This document shows, piece by piece, positions 35,704-43,954 of a stretch of DNA of 64,000 nt. The DNA is taken from assembly GCF_020982545.1 (NCBI RefSeq), contig NZ_JAJKLK010000022.1:310001-374000 (forward strand), written 5' to 3'. Origin of the DNA: Streptomyces sp. MNU76 (GTDB lineage: Bacteria > Actinomycetota > Actinomycetes > Streptomycetales > Streptomycetaceae). The translations under genes were made by a program, and so were the position numbers. Below the pieces are notes generated by a model. The model had not been told where the DNA came from. It did no database searches and saw nothing but the letters and a program-made list of their open reading frames with translations. Within the stretch, counting starts at the first letter, position 1; the number at the start of each line of letters is the position of its first letter.

Positions 35704-36561
35704 GTGGCGTCCAATGTCAATCCCACCGTCAGGCGACGCCGGTTGGGCCAGGAGCTGCGTCGGCTCCGCGAGCTCAAGGGTATGACCGCCGAAGAGGTCG
35801 CCGAGCGACTGCTGGTCTCCCAGTCGAAGATCAGCCGCCTGGAGAACGGGCGCCGCTCCATCAGCCAGCGCGACGTACGCGACCTCTGCGGGGTCTACGA
35901 GGTCGAGGACCAGAGAGTGGTCGACTCCCTGATGCAGATGGCCAAGGACTCCCGCCAGCAGGGCTGGTGGCACGCCTTCGGGGACGTACCGTACAGCGTC
36001 TACATCGGCCTGGAGACCGACGCGGAGTCGCTGCGGGTGTACGACCCCCAGGTCGTCCCCGGGCTGCTGCAGAGCCGCCCGTACGCCGAGGCCATCATCA
36101 GGGGCGCGCTGCCCGAGACGTCGGCGACCGAGATCGAGAAGCGCGTCGAGGTGCGCATACGGCGCCAGGACCGTGTCACCACCGACACCAACCCGCTGCG
36201 GCTGTGGACGGTGCTGGACGAGGCGGCCCTGCGCCGGGTGGTGGGATCCCGGTCGGTGATGCGTGAACAGCTGGAGCACCTCATCGAGTTGTCCCAGGTG
36301 CCCCATGTCACGGTGCAGGTGCTGCCGTTCGAGGTCGGGGCCCATCCGGGCATCAACGGCCAGTACGCCATCCTGGAGTTCGTCGACGCGGCCGACTCGA
36401 GCGTGGTGTACATCGAAGGGGTGACCAGCGACCTCTACCTGGAGAAGCCGCACGACGTGCAGAAGTACACCGTGATGTACGAGCACCTCCGGGCGCAGGC
36501 GCTGAACGTGGAGCAGTCACGGCAGTTCATCGAGAACGTCGCGAAGGAATACGCGCGCTGA
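35704..36561 (+). CDS. XRE-family regulator with DUF5753 (WhiJ-like)
   Basis: GTG 35704 follows GGAGG by 10 bases; 285 residues, the family norm. The HTH_31 domain (LGQELRRLRELKGMTAEEVA, LLVSQSKISRLENGRRSIS) occupies about residues 12-70 and the DUF5753 sensor fills the rest (VVPGLLQSRPYAEAIIRG, LDEAALRRVVGSRSVM, PFEVGAHPGINGQYAIL). Streptomyces encode dozens of such regulators paired with a small DUF397 protein; those studied affect development and antibiotic production. The DUF397 partner follows after 311 bases. Confidence 0.9.
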   Translation: MASNVNPTVRRRRLGQELRRLRELKGMTAEEVAERLLVSQSKISRLENGRRSISQRDVRDLCGVYEVEDQRVVDSLMQMAKDSRQQGWWHAFGDVPYSVYIGLETDAESLRVYDPQVVPGLLQSRPYAEAIIRGALPETSATEIEKRVEVRIRRQDRVTTDTNPLRLWTVLDEAALRRVVGSRSVMREQLEHLIELSQVPHVTVQVLPFEVGAHPGINGQYAILEFVDAADSSVVYIEGVTSDLYLEKPHDVQKYTVMYEHLRAQALNVEQSRQFIENVAKEYAR

Positions 36562-36872
36562 ACTCCCGGACACCGGCGCGCCTCTCCACCACCGGAGCGA
36601 TCCTCAGAGCGATTCCAGACGCTCTGGGCAACTCCTGGAAACTCCTGAACGAGGAAGCGCCGAAAGATACACCCTCCACATGCCCCAATGGAAGACCATA
36701 GTGGAATATGCCACCCGCACGAGTGAATAGTCGCTTCGTCTGCCGATGCTGACGAGTAGCGTCGATCACGCCAAGAGCTCAGCAGTCTTGGCGCAAACCG
36801 AACCGCGGGTTCCGGCAGGGAACTCGCGGCGCGGCGACAGCAACTCAGCGACGAACCAGCACCGGAGCAGAA

Positions 36873-37064
36873 ATGGCAATTCAGCAAGGCGCCACGGACA
36901 GGTGGGTCAAGTCCTCCTACTCCCAGGGGAACGGCGCGTGCGTCGAGATCAAGTCCCCCGTCCTGTCCGCCATGGCGGTCCGGGACTCCAAGGTCACCGA
37001 CGGCCCCACCCTGGCGTTCCCCGCCGACGCGTGGAACACCTTCGTCTCCTCGGTCAAGGCCTGA
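36873..37064 (+). CDS. DUF397 protein, partner of the XRE regulator
   Basis: ATG 36873 follows GGAG; 63 residues. The DUF397 signature is complete: WVKSSYSQGNGACVEIK, then VRDSKVTDGPTLAFPADAW, then FVSSVKA. These small proteins pair with HTH_31/DUF5753 regulators and are thought to bind and modulate them. The 311 bases between this gene and the XRE gene are AT-richer than the average here and may hold its own promoter. An imperfect GAGCCCTCTCG/CGAGGGGGCTC hairpin near 37122-37160 follows. Confidence 0.88.
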   Translation: MAIQQGATDRWVKSSYSQGNGACVEIKSPVLSAMAVRDSKVTDGPTLAFPADAWNTFVSSVKA

Positions 37065-37231
37065 GATACGGTTCCGGCCCTCGTTCGAGCGCCTGAACGA
37101 CAACTCCACAAGCACCACCGACAGAGCCCTCTCGACCGGCCCGCCGTCCTGGCCGAGGGGGCTCGGCCTTGTCCCCACGCGCTGTCCCCGCGCCCCTGGC
37201 CGCCCGGCCCTCCAGCGGGCCGCCCGGCCCT

Positions 37232-38071
37232 CTACCGCAGCCGGTCCACGTACCTGTCCGTCCCCGGCACCGTGGGGACGAACGGGGCCAGCAACTCCAG
37301 CCTTCCCAGCCCGCCTTCGGCGACCGCGTCCCCCAGCCCGCCGAAGGACGCCTCCCAGCGGTCCCGTGGGTCGGCCTCCAGGAACCAGAGCAGGGTGAGG
37401 CGGGTGTCGACGCCCTCGACCTGCTTGACGTACGACATCCGGTCGAGGGGCAGCGGGGTGGGTCGGAAGACCGTGACCATCGCGGCCGGCGATCCGGCGA
37501 GCCGCTTCGGGAGATGGCGGGACCGCAGCCACTCCAGCAACTCCGCCCGCTCCTCGGGCCCTTCGGCGTCGATCACCTGGAGTACGAGGCCGGCGTACGG
37601 GTGGTCCAGGGCGTGGATGTCACGCGGCCCGGCGGCCCCGTCGCGGTAGACGGTGACCTCGTGGTCCTGGAACGCGGTGAAGACGTGCGTACGGTCCTGG
37701 TAGACGCGTGCGTCGCGATTCAGCCGTTTGTTGATGGCGACCGTCCAGCGCATGTGGTCGTCGTAGCGGCCGTCGGTGATCCAGTACGTGGAGAGGTAGC
37801 AGCCGGCGGTGACCGGCTGGGCGATCGCCGACTTCTCGGGGACGCGCAGGAGCTGGAGGTCGCGGGTGGCCACCCAGCGGCGGCCGGCGAACATCCAGGG
37901 CATGGCCATCGCGCCCGCGTAGTAGTGGTCGTCCTCGTACCAGCGGTTGTACGCGTACTCGTGGCCCGGGTGCGGCTCGACCATCGTGATCAGGGCGTGG
38001 CCGGGGCGGACGCCGTAGGGGCCTACGGCGGCCAGTTCGGCGTACGTGGAGCTGCGGGTGTCCTCGCTCAT
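37232..38071 (-). CDS. EthD/dimeric alpha-beta barrel-like protein
   Basis: ATG 38071 (SEDTRSSTYAELAAVG); 279 residues. HALITMVEPHPGHEYAYNRW and the following WYEDDHYYAGAMAMP look like a ferredoxin-like dimeric alpha-beta barrel of the EthD type, probably with a second such half later (YAGLVLQVIDAEGPEERAEL). I cannot name a reaction. It diverges from an SDR gene 80 bases away over a perfect palindrome, so both are probably co-regulated and may act on one small molecule. Confidence 0.65.
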   Translation of the reverse strand: MSEDTRSSTYAELAAVGPYGVRPGHALITMVEPHPGHEYAYNRWYEDDHYYAGAMAMPWMFAGRRWVATRDLQLLRVPEKSAIAQPVTAGCYLSTYWITDGRYDDHMRWTVAINKRLNRDARVYQDRTHVFTAFQDHEVTVYRDGAAGPRDIHALDHPYAGLVLQVIDAEGPEERAELLEWLRSRHLPKRLAGSPAAMVTVFRPTPLPLDRMSYVKQVEGVDTRLTLLWFLEADPRDRWEASFGGLGDAVAEGGLGRLELLAPFVPTVPGTDRYVDRLR

Positions 38072-38107
38072 GCGCTTTCCCTTCCGTCCACCTGCGGTCG
38101 CCCATAC

Positions 38108-38124
38108 TCTGACGCTCCGTCAGA
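38108..38124. promoter_or_regulatory. Perfect 17-bp palindrome, TetR-type operator
   Basis: TCTGACG-CTC-CGTCAGA lies 36 bases from the minus-strand start (38071) and 27 bases from the SDR start (38152). TGACG-N3-CGTCA palindromes are typical TetR-family operators in actinobacteria. No TetR gene is adjacent, so the regulator would act from elsewhere. Confidence 0.65.
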
Positions 38125-38151
38125 TAATGCGCCAGAGCCGGGAGGTCTCCG

Positions 38152-38940
38152 ATGTCACTGCTCACGGGAAGGACCGTCGTCGTCTCGGGAGTCGGTCCCG
38201 GACTGGGCCAGCGGGTCGCCGCGGCGGTCGTCCGGGACGGCGGGAACGCCGTGCTGGGGGCGCGCACGGAGGCGAATCTCGCCAAGGCCGCGGCGGATGT
38301 GGACCTGGACGGGGCGCACACGGCGTACCGGGCGACCGACATCACCGACGAGGCGCAGTGCGCGGCGCTCGCGGCGCTGGCGCGGGAGCGGTTCGGGGGT
38401 GTGCACGCGGTGGTGCACGTGGCGGCCTGGGACAGCTACTTCGGGGGCCTGGAGGACGCCGACTTCGCCACCTGGCAGGCGGTGCTCGACGTGAACCTGC
38501 TGGGCACCCTGCGGATGACCCGGGCCTGTCTGCCCGGCCTGAAGGCGGCGGGCGGGGGCTCGGTCGTCATCATCGGCACGCAGTCGTCGGTGGCCGCGCC
38601 CTCGCAGGTGCGACAGGCGGCGTACGCGGCGTCCAAGGGCGCGCTGACGAGTGCGATGTACTCGCTGGCGCGGGAGTTGGGGCCGCATCGGATCCGGGTC
38701 AACACCGTGCTGCCGGGCTGGATGTGGGGGCCGCCCGTGGAGGCGTACGTTCGGTTCACGGCGCACGGTGAGGGCGTGTCCGAGGCAGAGGTGCTGGGGC
38801 GGCTGACCGAGCGGATGGCCCTGCCGGAGCTGGCCACGGACGGGGACGTGGCGGACGCGGCGGTCTTCCTGGCCTCCGACCGCGCCCGAGCGATCACCGG
38901 CCAGTCCCTACTCGTCAACGCGGGCGAACTGATGCGCTGA
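38152..38940 (+). CDS. Short-chain dehydrogenase/reductase
   Basis: ATG 38152 (SLLTGRTVVVSGVGPGLGQ); 262 residues. The cofactor loop is GVGPGLG rather than TGxxxGxG. The usual NNAG is VHVAAWDSYFGG, and the active site shows VVIIGTQSSVAAP with AAYAASKGALTSAMYS (Tyr and Lys present). It ends with ITGQSLLVNAGELM. The divergent SDR subgroup with GVGPGLG is often found in lipid or steroid catabolic loci. The TetR-type palindrome just upstream fits that, but the substrate is unknown. Confidence 0.85.
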   Translation: MSLLTGRTVVVSGVGPGLGQRVAAAVVRDGGNAVLGARTEANLAKAAADVDLDGAHTAYRATDITDEAQCAALAALARERFGGVHAVVHVAAWDSYFGGLEDADFATWQAVLDVNLLGTLRMTRACLPGLKAAGGGSVVIIGTQSSVAAPSQVRQAAYAASKGALTSAMYSLARELGPHRIRVNTVLPGWMWGPPVEAYVRFTAHGEGVSEAEVLGRLTERMALPELATDGDVADAAVFLASDRARAITGQSLLVNAGELMR

Positions 38941-39104
38941 GGGGCGCGACGTCGGGTGCCTTGGGGGCGTACATCGGCGGGATGAGCCCCGCGGGGGCGG
39001 GTCGACCTCGCGTTCGCCGCCCCGAGCGTCGCGTCGGCCGGCCCCGGCGGTGTGGCTTCGGCGGGGTTTCGGCGGGTCCGCGAGTGATCCTTTTGGGCCA
39101 CCTG

Positions 39105-39207
39105 GAGTTCACATACATAAACTCAAGTCATCTTCCGGAACTTCTTTGCCTGCTCTTGACCTTCCACTTCCTTGCCGTGGGCATGCCACCGAACCCAGAG
39201 TTCACAT
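39105..39207. promoter_or_regulatory. Direct repeats in the symporter leader
   Basis: GAGTTCACAT occurs at 39105-39114 and again at 39198-39207, each followed about 11 bases later by AAGTC. They lie in the 313-base region between the SDR stop and the symporter start. The spacing of 93 bases and similar flanks suggest paired activator or repressor sites, or a duplicated promoter segment. Confidence 0.35.
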
Positions 39208-39253
39208 GCCTGACCCAAGTCTGAACCTGGCGGCGGACCCTGGAAGGGGGCCC

Positions 39254-40837
39254 ATGAATAGTCTCGACTGGGCCGTGCTCATCGGTTACTTCGGTGTGAT
39301 GGTCGCGATCGGCGTCTGGTCGCACAAGCGCGTGGACAACGTCAGCGACTTCTTCACCGCCGGCGGCAAAATGCCCTGGTGGCTCTCCGGCATCTCGCAC
39401 CACATGTCGGGCTACAGCGCGGTGATGTTCACCGGCTACGCCGGCATCGCCTACACCTACGGCGTCACCTCCTTCGTGACCTGGTCGTTCCCGATCGCCC
39501 TCGGTATCGCCATCGGCTCCAAGCTGTTCGCGCCGCGCATCAACCGGCTCCGCTCACGGCTGCATGTCTCCTCCCCGCTGGAGTACCTGAAGAACCGTTA
39601 CAACCTGGGCACCCAGCAGGCGTTGGCCTGGTCCGGCATGCTGCTGAAGATCGTGGACGTCGGTGCCAAGTGGGCCGCGATCGCGACCCTGCTCTCGGTC
39701 TTCACCGGCGTGTCCCTGAACCAGGGCATCCTGATCACCGGCACGATCACCGCCGTCTACTGCACGATCGGCGGCCTCTGGGCCGACGCGCTGACCGAGT
39801 TGGGGCAGTTCGCCATCCAACTCCTCGCCGGAATCGCCATGTTCATCGCGGTGGTCGCGAAACTGGGCGACTACGGCGGCTTCTTCGGTGTCTGGGACCA
39901 CCCGAAGCTGGAGGGCCACGCCGAGCCGCTGGTGGGCCCCTACGGCACGGTCTTCCTGCTCGCCTTCCTGTTCATCAAGCTCTTCGAGTACAACGGCGGC
40001 ATGCTCAACCAGGCCCAGCGCTACATGGCCACGGCCACCCCGTACGAGGCCGAGCGCTCCGCCCGGCTGTCGGCGGCCCTGTGGCTGATCTGGCCGCTGG
40101 TGCTGTTCTTCCCGATGTGGATGTCACCGCTGCTGGTGACCTCGGAGAAGGGCGACGGCTCCGACTCCTACGCCCTGATGACCGAACAGCTGCTGCCGCA
40201 CGGCCTGTTGGGCCTCGTCATCGTCGGTTTCTTCTCCCACACGATGGCCATGTGCTCGTCCGACGCGAACGCCATCGCCGCCGTCTTCACCCGGGACTGC
40301 GCGCCGGTGATCTGGCGCCGGGCCCGCACCTGGAGCGAGGGGCAGGGGCTGCGGGTCGCCCGGATCGCGACGGTCGTCTTCCTCGGTCTGTCCATGGCGG
40401 CGGCGACCCAGGTCAACTCGCCCGCCTTCAAGGACATCATCACCGTCGTCATCAAGTGGGTGGCGGGGCTGATGGGACCGATGGCCATCCCGATGATGCT
40501 CGGGCTGCTGCGGCCGTTCCGTCGCTCCGGGCCGACGGCGGCGCTCACCAGCTGGGCGTGCGGGCTGTTCGCCTTCTGGCTGGTGAACTACCCGATCCAC
40601 TGGAACATCGACGGCGGTGTGCCCCTGCAGTACCAGGTGTCCGTCCCGCTGGCCGTCTCGCTGGTCCTGTACATCGTCATCGGCTTCATCAAGCCGGAGG
40701 ACACGCCCGAGCGGCTCGCGATCATCGAGACGATCAACTCGGACGGCGACGGTGACGGCAAGGGCGGAGCCGGGGCCGGGGCCGTGGCGCCGGTGCCCGC
40801 GCAGGGCAAGGACGCGTCCAGCCCCAGCGGGGTCTGA
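39254..40837 (+). CDS. Sodium:solute symporter (SSS family)
   Basis: ATG 39254 follows AAGGGGG; 527 residues, normal for SSS transporters. About 13 membrane helices are seen, starting LDWAVLIGYFGVMVAIGVW. Family features include DFFTAGGKMPWWLSGISHHM, SSPLEYLKNRYNLGTQQAL, IGGLWADALTELGQFAIQLL and LNQAQRYMATATPYEAERS. It resembles the SGLT/sugar branch more than proline or acetate symporters. The C-terminal 35 residues are a Gly/Ala/Pro cytoplasmic tail. A strong hairpin follows. It likely imports a sugar or related organic solute with sodium. Confidence 0.88.
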   Translation: MNSLDWAVLIGYFGVMVAIGVWSHKRVDNVSDFFTAGGKMPWWLSGISHHMSGYSAVMFTGYAGIAYTYGVTSFVTWSFPIALGIAIGSKLFAPRINRLRSRLHVSSPLEYLKNRYNLGTQQALAWSGMLLKIVDVGAKWAAIATLLSVFTGVSLNQGILITGTITAVYCTIGGLWADALTELGQFAIQLLAGIAMFIAVVAKLGDYGGFFGVWDHPKLEGHAEPLVGPYGTVFLLAFLFIKLFEYNGGMLNQAQRYMATATPYEAERSARLSAALWLIWPLVLFFPMWMSPLLVTSEKGDGSDSYALMTEQLLPHGLLGLVIVGFFSHTMAMCSSDANAIAAVFTRDCAPVIWRRARTWSEGQGLRVARIATVVFLGLSMAAATQVNSPAFKDIITVVIKWVAGLMGPMAIPMMLGLLRPFRRSGPTAALTSWACGLFAFWLVNYPIHWNIDGGVPLQYQVSVPLAVSLVLYIVIGFIKPEDTPERLAIIETINSDGDGDGKGGAGAGAVAPVPAQGKDASSPSGV

Positions 40838-40857
40838 GGGCGAGCCCGATGCGTGGG

Positions 40858-40891
40858 AGGGCCGTTCCCCGGGAGGCCGGGGAACGGCCCT
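40858..40891. terminator. Bidirectional terminator between symporter and phosphotransferase genes
   Basis: Perfect 13-base arms AGGGCCGTTCCCC (40858-40870) and GGGGAACGGCCCT (40879-40891) with an 8-base loop, between convergent genes. Confidence 0.8.
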
Positions 40892-41490
40892 CACGGCTGA
40901 GCCGACTGGGGCGGCTGTGTCGGCCGGGCCAGCTGGGTGCGGTGGCGGGCGAGGTGGTCCGCGATCGTGCGGGCGCAGGTCAGGGACTCGGTGTGGGTGG
41001 TGTCGACCTCCAGGTCGTAGTGGACGCCCTGGTGGACGAGGTCCGCCTGGGCTGCGGCCATGCCGAGGACCCGGTCTCCGCGGGCGATCTCGCGGGCGGC
41101 GGCGACGGCGGGGTCGCAGCGGACGCCGACCCAGAGGACGTCCAGGGGGCTGTCGCCCTCGTCGAGGACCTTCTGCCAGCGCTGTTGGGAGGCGGCTCCG
41201 CCGAGGAAGACGTCGTCGACGATGACGTGGGCACCCGCGCGGGCCATGGCCACGATGCCCCGGGCCCAGGCCTGTTCCAGGGCGCGGAAGTCCGCGCCGA
41301 TGGCGACCGCCCCGTCGGGGGAGATCCCGATGCCGCCGTCCGCCGTCCGCATCCTCGCGGGCATGGCGTCGGTGAGGGAGTCGACCCCGAACGTGAGCCA
41401 CTGGTCGGGCAGTTCGGCTTGCAGGCACCGGGCGAGACCGGATTTGCCGGAGCTGGAGCCGCCGTTGAGGATGATCATCTGGGTGGTCAT
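40891..41490 (-). CDS. Chloramphenicol phosphotransferase-like small kinase
   Basis: ATG 41490; 199 residues. The Walker A is LNGGSSSGKSGLA (residues 9-20), and Asp37 in TFGVDSLTDAMPAR matches the catalytic Asp of chloramphenicol 3-O-phosphotransferase from S. venezuelae. VIVDDVFLGG and VGVRCDPAVAAAREIARGDR follow as in that family. It probably phosphorylates a hydroxyl on a small molecule. Family members also act on other substrates, so resistance to chloramphenicol is possible but not shown. Confidence 0.8.
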   Translation of the reverse strand: MTTQMIILNGGSSSGKSGLARCLQAELPDQWLTFGVDSLTDAMPARMRTADGGIGISPDGAVAIGADFRALEQAWARGIVAMARAGAHVIVDDVFLGGAASQQRWQKVLDEGDSPLDVLWVGVRCDPAVAAAREIARGDRVLGMAAAQADLVHQGVHYDLEVDTTHTESLTCARTIADHLARHRTQLARPTQPPQSAQP

Positions 41491-41527
41491 CGGGTCACGG
41501 TAGGGCGGCTCGGCCGCGTCGCGAAAC

Positions 41528-41690
41528 CTATTTCGGCGGCGGTTTCGTCGGTGGGCGGATCAGGAAGACGTCCACCGGGTCCTCGGTCTCCAGGAGGAAG
41601 CCGTGGCGTTCGTAGAGGCGTCTGGCGGGGCTGCCCTGGAGGACGTTGAGGCGGACGGGTAGGCCGTCGTGGTCGCAGCGGGTTGGGCTC
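41528..41690 (-). pseudogene. GNAT acetyltransferase, C-terminal fragment
   Basis: The last 50 codons before the stop at 41530-41528 read VRLNVLQGSPARRLYERHGF and LLETEDPVDVFLIRPP, the acetyl-CoA binding helix and last strands of a GNAT protein. Upstream of about 41690 the gene gives way to the dispersed repeat, so the N-terminal three-quarters are gone. Confidence 0.6.
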
Positions 41691-41715
41691 GCGCCGGGGC
41701 CGGTTTGGGGGCTTC

Positions 41716-41899
41716 TGTTGTGTGTCGGGTGCGGGTGCGTCGTGGCTGGGCGCGCAGTTCCCCGCGCCCCTTTGGGGTGAGCCGGTGGCGTTGAAGCGAG
41801 GGCTTGCGCCGTCCGAGCGTGTGACCTCCGGAGGGCTTGGCTCTTGTTGTGTGTCGGGTGCGGGTGCGTCGTGGCTGGGCGCGCAGTTCCCCGCGCCCC
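41716..41899. repeat. Two copies of a 55-bp dispersed repeat
   Basis: A unit starting TGTTGTGTGTCGGGTGCGGG and ending GCGCAGTTCCCCGCGCCCC occurs at 41716-41770 and 41845-41899, virtually identical, 129 bases apart. Its 3' part is the same sequence that forms the arms of the 31.3-kb hairpin. The element abuts a truncated GNAT gene on one side and the ADP-ribosylglycohydrolase 3' end on the other. It is a short non-coding repeat family seen widely in Streptomyces intergenic DNA. Confidence 0.8.
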
Positions 41900-41902
41900 G
41901 GG

Positions 41903-43018
41903 TCAGGCTCGGGGGTAGCGGGTCAGCCAGCCTGGGACTGCTCCGGTGGGGGCGTGGAGGGCCGGGCCCTGGGTCATTTCCAGGGCGAAGTCGTCGGCGA
42001 GGACGAGGATCGTGGGGCGGCCCTCCAGTTCGGCGAGCCAGGCCGGTGGCAGGGCCGTCTCGCCGTGGAGGGCGCCGAGGAGGCCGCCCGTCAGGGCACC
42101 CGCGGCGCCCGAGGGGCCCCCGTGGTTGACGGCGAGGCACAGGCCCTGGCGGATGTCCTCGCCGACCAGGCTGCAGTACACGGCGACGGCCAGGACCCCG
42201 GCGGCCGCACCGTCACCGGCCAGCTGCTCGACGACCGCGGGCGACGGCGGGCCTTGGCGGACGGCGGCGACGGCTTGCTGGAGGGCCTCGGCGACCGGCT
42301 GGTGGCCGGGGCGGGCGGCCAGCAGCACCAGGGTCTTCTGGACGGCGGCGTCGAGGCTCTCCCCGCGCGCGAGGGCGTGCACGATGACGGCGTACGAGCC
42401 GGCGGTGAGATACGCGACCGGATGGCCGTGGGTCTGGGCCGCGCACTCGACGGCCAGCTGGAAGACGAGCTGGGGTTCCCAGCCGACGAGGAGGCCGAAG
42501 GGGGCGGAGCGGCCGGCGGCCTCACCGCCGGACGCGCCGGGGTTCTTGGGGGCGTCGAGGGTGCCCATGGTGCCGTCGGCGAAGCCGAGGAGGCAGATCA
42601 GGGAGGGGTCGCGGCGCGCGTAGAGCCACTCCTCGCGGGCGAGCCAGCCGTCGTCCTTGCGGCGTTCGTCGGGCCCCCAGTCCCGCTGGGTCGCCGCCCA
42701 GCGCAGATACGCCCGGTGCAGATCGGTCGGCGGGTGCCAGACGCCGGTGTCCCGGCGGACCTGCGCGCGGATCAGGCCGTCGACGGTGAAGAGGGTGAGC
42801 TGAGTGAGGTCGGTGATCGCGCCGCGCCTGCCGTACGCGGAGGCCAGATCGGTCAGCCCCTCGGGGCCGTACGCCTCACCGAGCTGCGCCAGGGTGAGCT
42901 GGTCGACCGGCGCGCCCAGCGCGTCGCCGACGGCCGCGCCCAGCAGCGTCCCGCGCACCCGGCTGCGGAAATCCTGCTGCTCGACCCGCCCCCAGACGGC
43001 ACCGGCTGTCGCACCCAC
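41903..43018 (-). CDS. ADP-ribosylglycohydrolase family protein, metal site altered
   Basis: GTG 43018 (GATAGAVWGRVEQQDFRSRV) follows GGAGG by 5 bases; an ATG at 43126 is further out with no ribosome site. 371 residues. The fold is clear: RVRGTLLGAAVGDALGAPV, GAITDLTQLTLFTVDGLIRA, and near the end LAVNHGGPSGAAGALTGGLL. In active enzymes the first metal motif is TDDT and the last is GDSDSTG; here they read TDLT and GPSGAAG. Loss of these Asp residues predicts no Mg-dependent hydrolase activity, so the protein may bind ADP-ribose without cleaving it. The fold assignment is strong; inactivity is inferred. Confidence 0.85.
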   Translation of the reverse strand: MGATAGAVWGRVEQQDFRSRVRGTLLGAAVGDALGAPVDQLTLAQLGEAYGPEGLTDLASAYGRRGAITDLTQLTLFTVDGLIRAQVRRDTGVWHPPTDLHRAYLRWAATQRDWGPDERRKDDGWLAREEWLYARRDPSLICLLGFADGTMGTLDAPKNPGASGGEAAGRSAPFGLLVGWEPQLVFQLAVECAAQTHGHPVAYLTAGSYAVIVHALARGESLDAAVQKTLVLLAARPGHQPVAEALQQAVAAVRQGPPSPAVVEQLAGDGAAAGVLAVAVYCSLVGEDIRQGLCLAVNHGGPSGAAGALTGGLLGALHGETALPPAWLAELEGRPTILVLADDFALEMTQGPALHAPTGAVPGWLTRYPRA

Positions 43019-43379
43019 CCCGGCCTCCTCACGGCCCCTGCCCGACCCGTACGTCAGTACGTCCGTACATCCGTACGCCCGTACGGCTCGACAGTCCAGC
43101 ACTGTAATGGAACGGGAACGGTCCATTCAGGGGTCCGGTTGAGCGTTAAACGTTTCTTACGCCACACCCATTGATCGACTCCAGCCGTCGTGCGCGGCGG
43201 CATGCGGGGCGCGCTTGTCGGCAGACTCAGGAACAGTGCGGCGAGGTGGGGCGGAGTCGCCAGGCGAGGTCGCCCGGCCAACGAGGGGTCTCGTCTTTCG
43301 GCCAGCAGCGGCTACGGCGGAGGTCCAACGCACCGAAAAACGGCTGGGGTTGCCCCATGATCACGCACATAGTTGGACC

Positions 43380-43901
43380 ATGGCTGAAACCCGGACCCCC
43401 CGCGGCTCACTTCTCCCCCTGGCCTCCACCCTGCTAGTCGGCACGGTCGCCCTCTACATGGCGCTCGTCGCGTTCAGCAACATCACCGACTTCGGCACGA
43501 ATCAGCAGTTCGTCCGCCATGTCTTCGCCATGGACACCACGTTCAAGGACGAGGACCTGATGTGGCGGGCCATCGAGTCGAAGGGCGTCCAGGACGCGGC
43601 GTACGTCCTGATCATCGTCTGGGAGACGGTGGCGGCGCTGCTGCTCATCGCCGCCACCTGCTTCTGGGCCCGCGCCCTCGGCCACCGCACCTTCCACACG
43701 GCCCGCCGCTACAGCACCGCCGGTCTTCTCATGGTCCTTCTGCTCTTCGGCGCCGGATTCATCGCCATCGGCGGCGAATGGTTCGTCATGTGGCAGTCCA
43801 GCGACTGGAACGGGCTCGACGCGGCCCTGCGCGTGTTCCTGCTGAGCGGAGTGGTCCTGCTGGTGACGTACCTGCCGGCGAACGACCGCGCGGCCGGCTG
43901 A
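43380..43901 (+). CDS. DUF2165 small integral membrane protein
   Basis: ATG 43380; 173 residues. Four hydrophobic helices (SLLPLASTLLVGTVALYMAL, YVLIIVWETVAALLLIAATC, AGLLMVLLLFGAGFIAIGG, LRVFLLSGVVLLVTYLP) match the DUF2165 family, including FVRHVFAMDTTF and GGEWFVMWQSSDWNG. Function is unknown. It converges with the STAND ATPase gene over a shared terminator. Confidence 0.85.
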   Translation: MAETRTPRGSLLPLASTLLVGTVALYMALVAFSNITDFGTNQQFVRHVFAMDTTFKDEDLMWRAIESKGVQDAAYVLIIVWETVAALLLIAATCFWARALGHRTFHTARRYSTAGLLMVLLLFGAGFIAIGGEWFVMWQSSDWNGLDAALRVFLLSGVVLLVTYLPANDRAAG

Positions 43902-43920
43902 CCGACAGCCGGGCCGCGTC

Positions 43921-43954
43921 ACGGCGTCCGGGGGCGGTCACCCCCGGACGCCGT
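43921..43954. terminator. Terminator overlapping the STAND ATPase stop codon
   Basis: Perfect 14-base arms ACGGCGTCCGGGGG (43921-43934) and CCCCCGGACGCCGT (43941-43954), 6-base loop. It includes the stop codon of the minus-strand gene and can serve both convergent genes. Confidence 0.8.
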
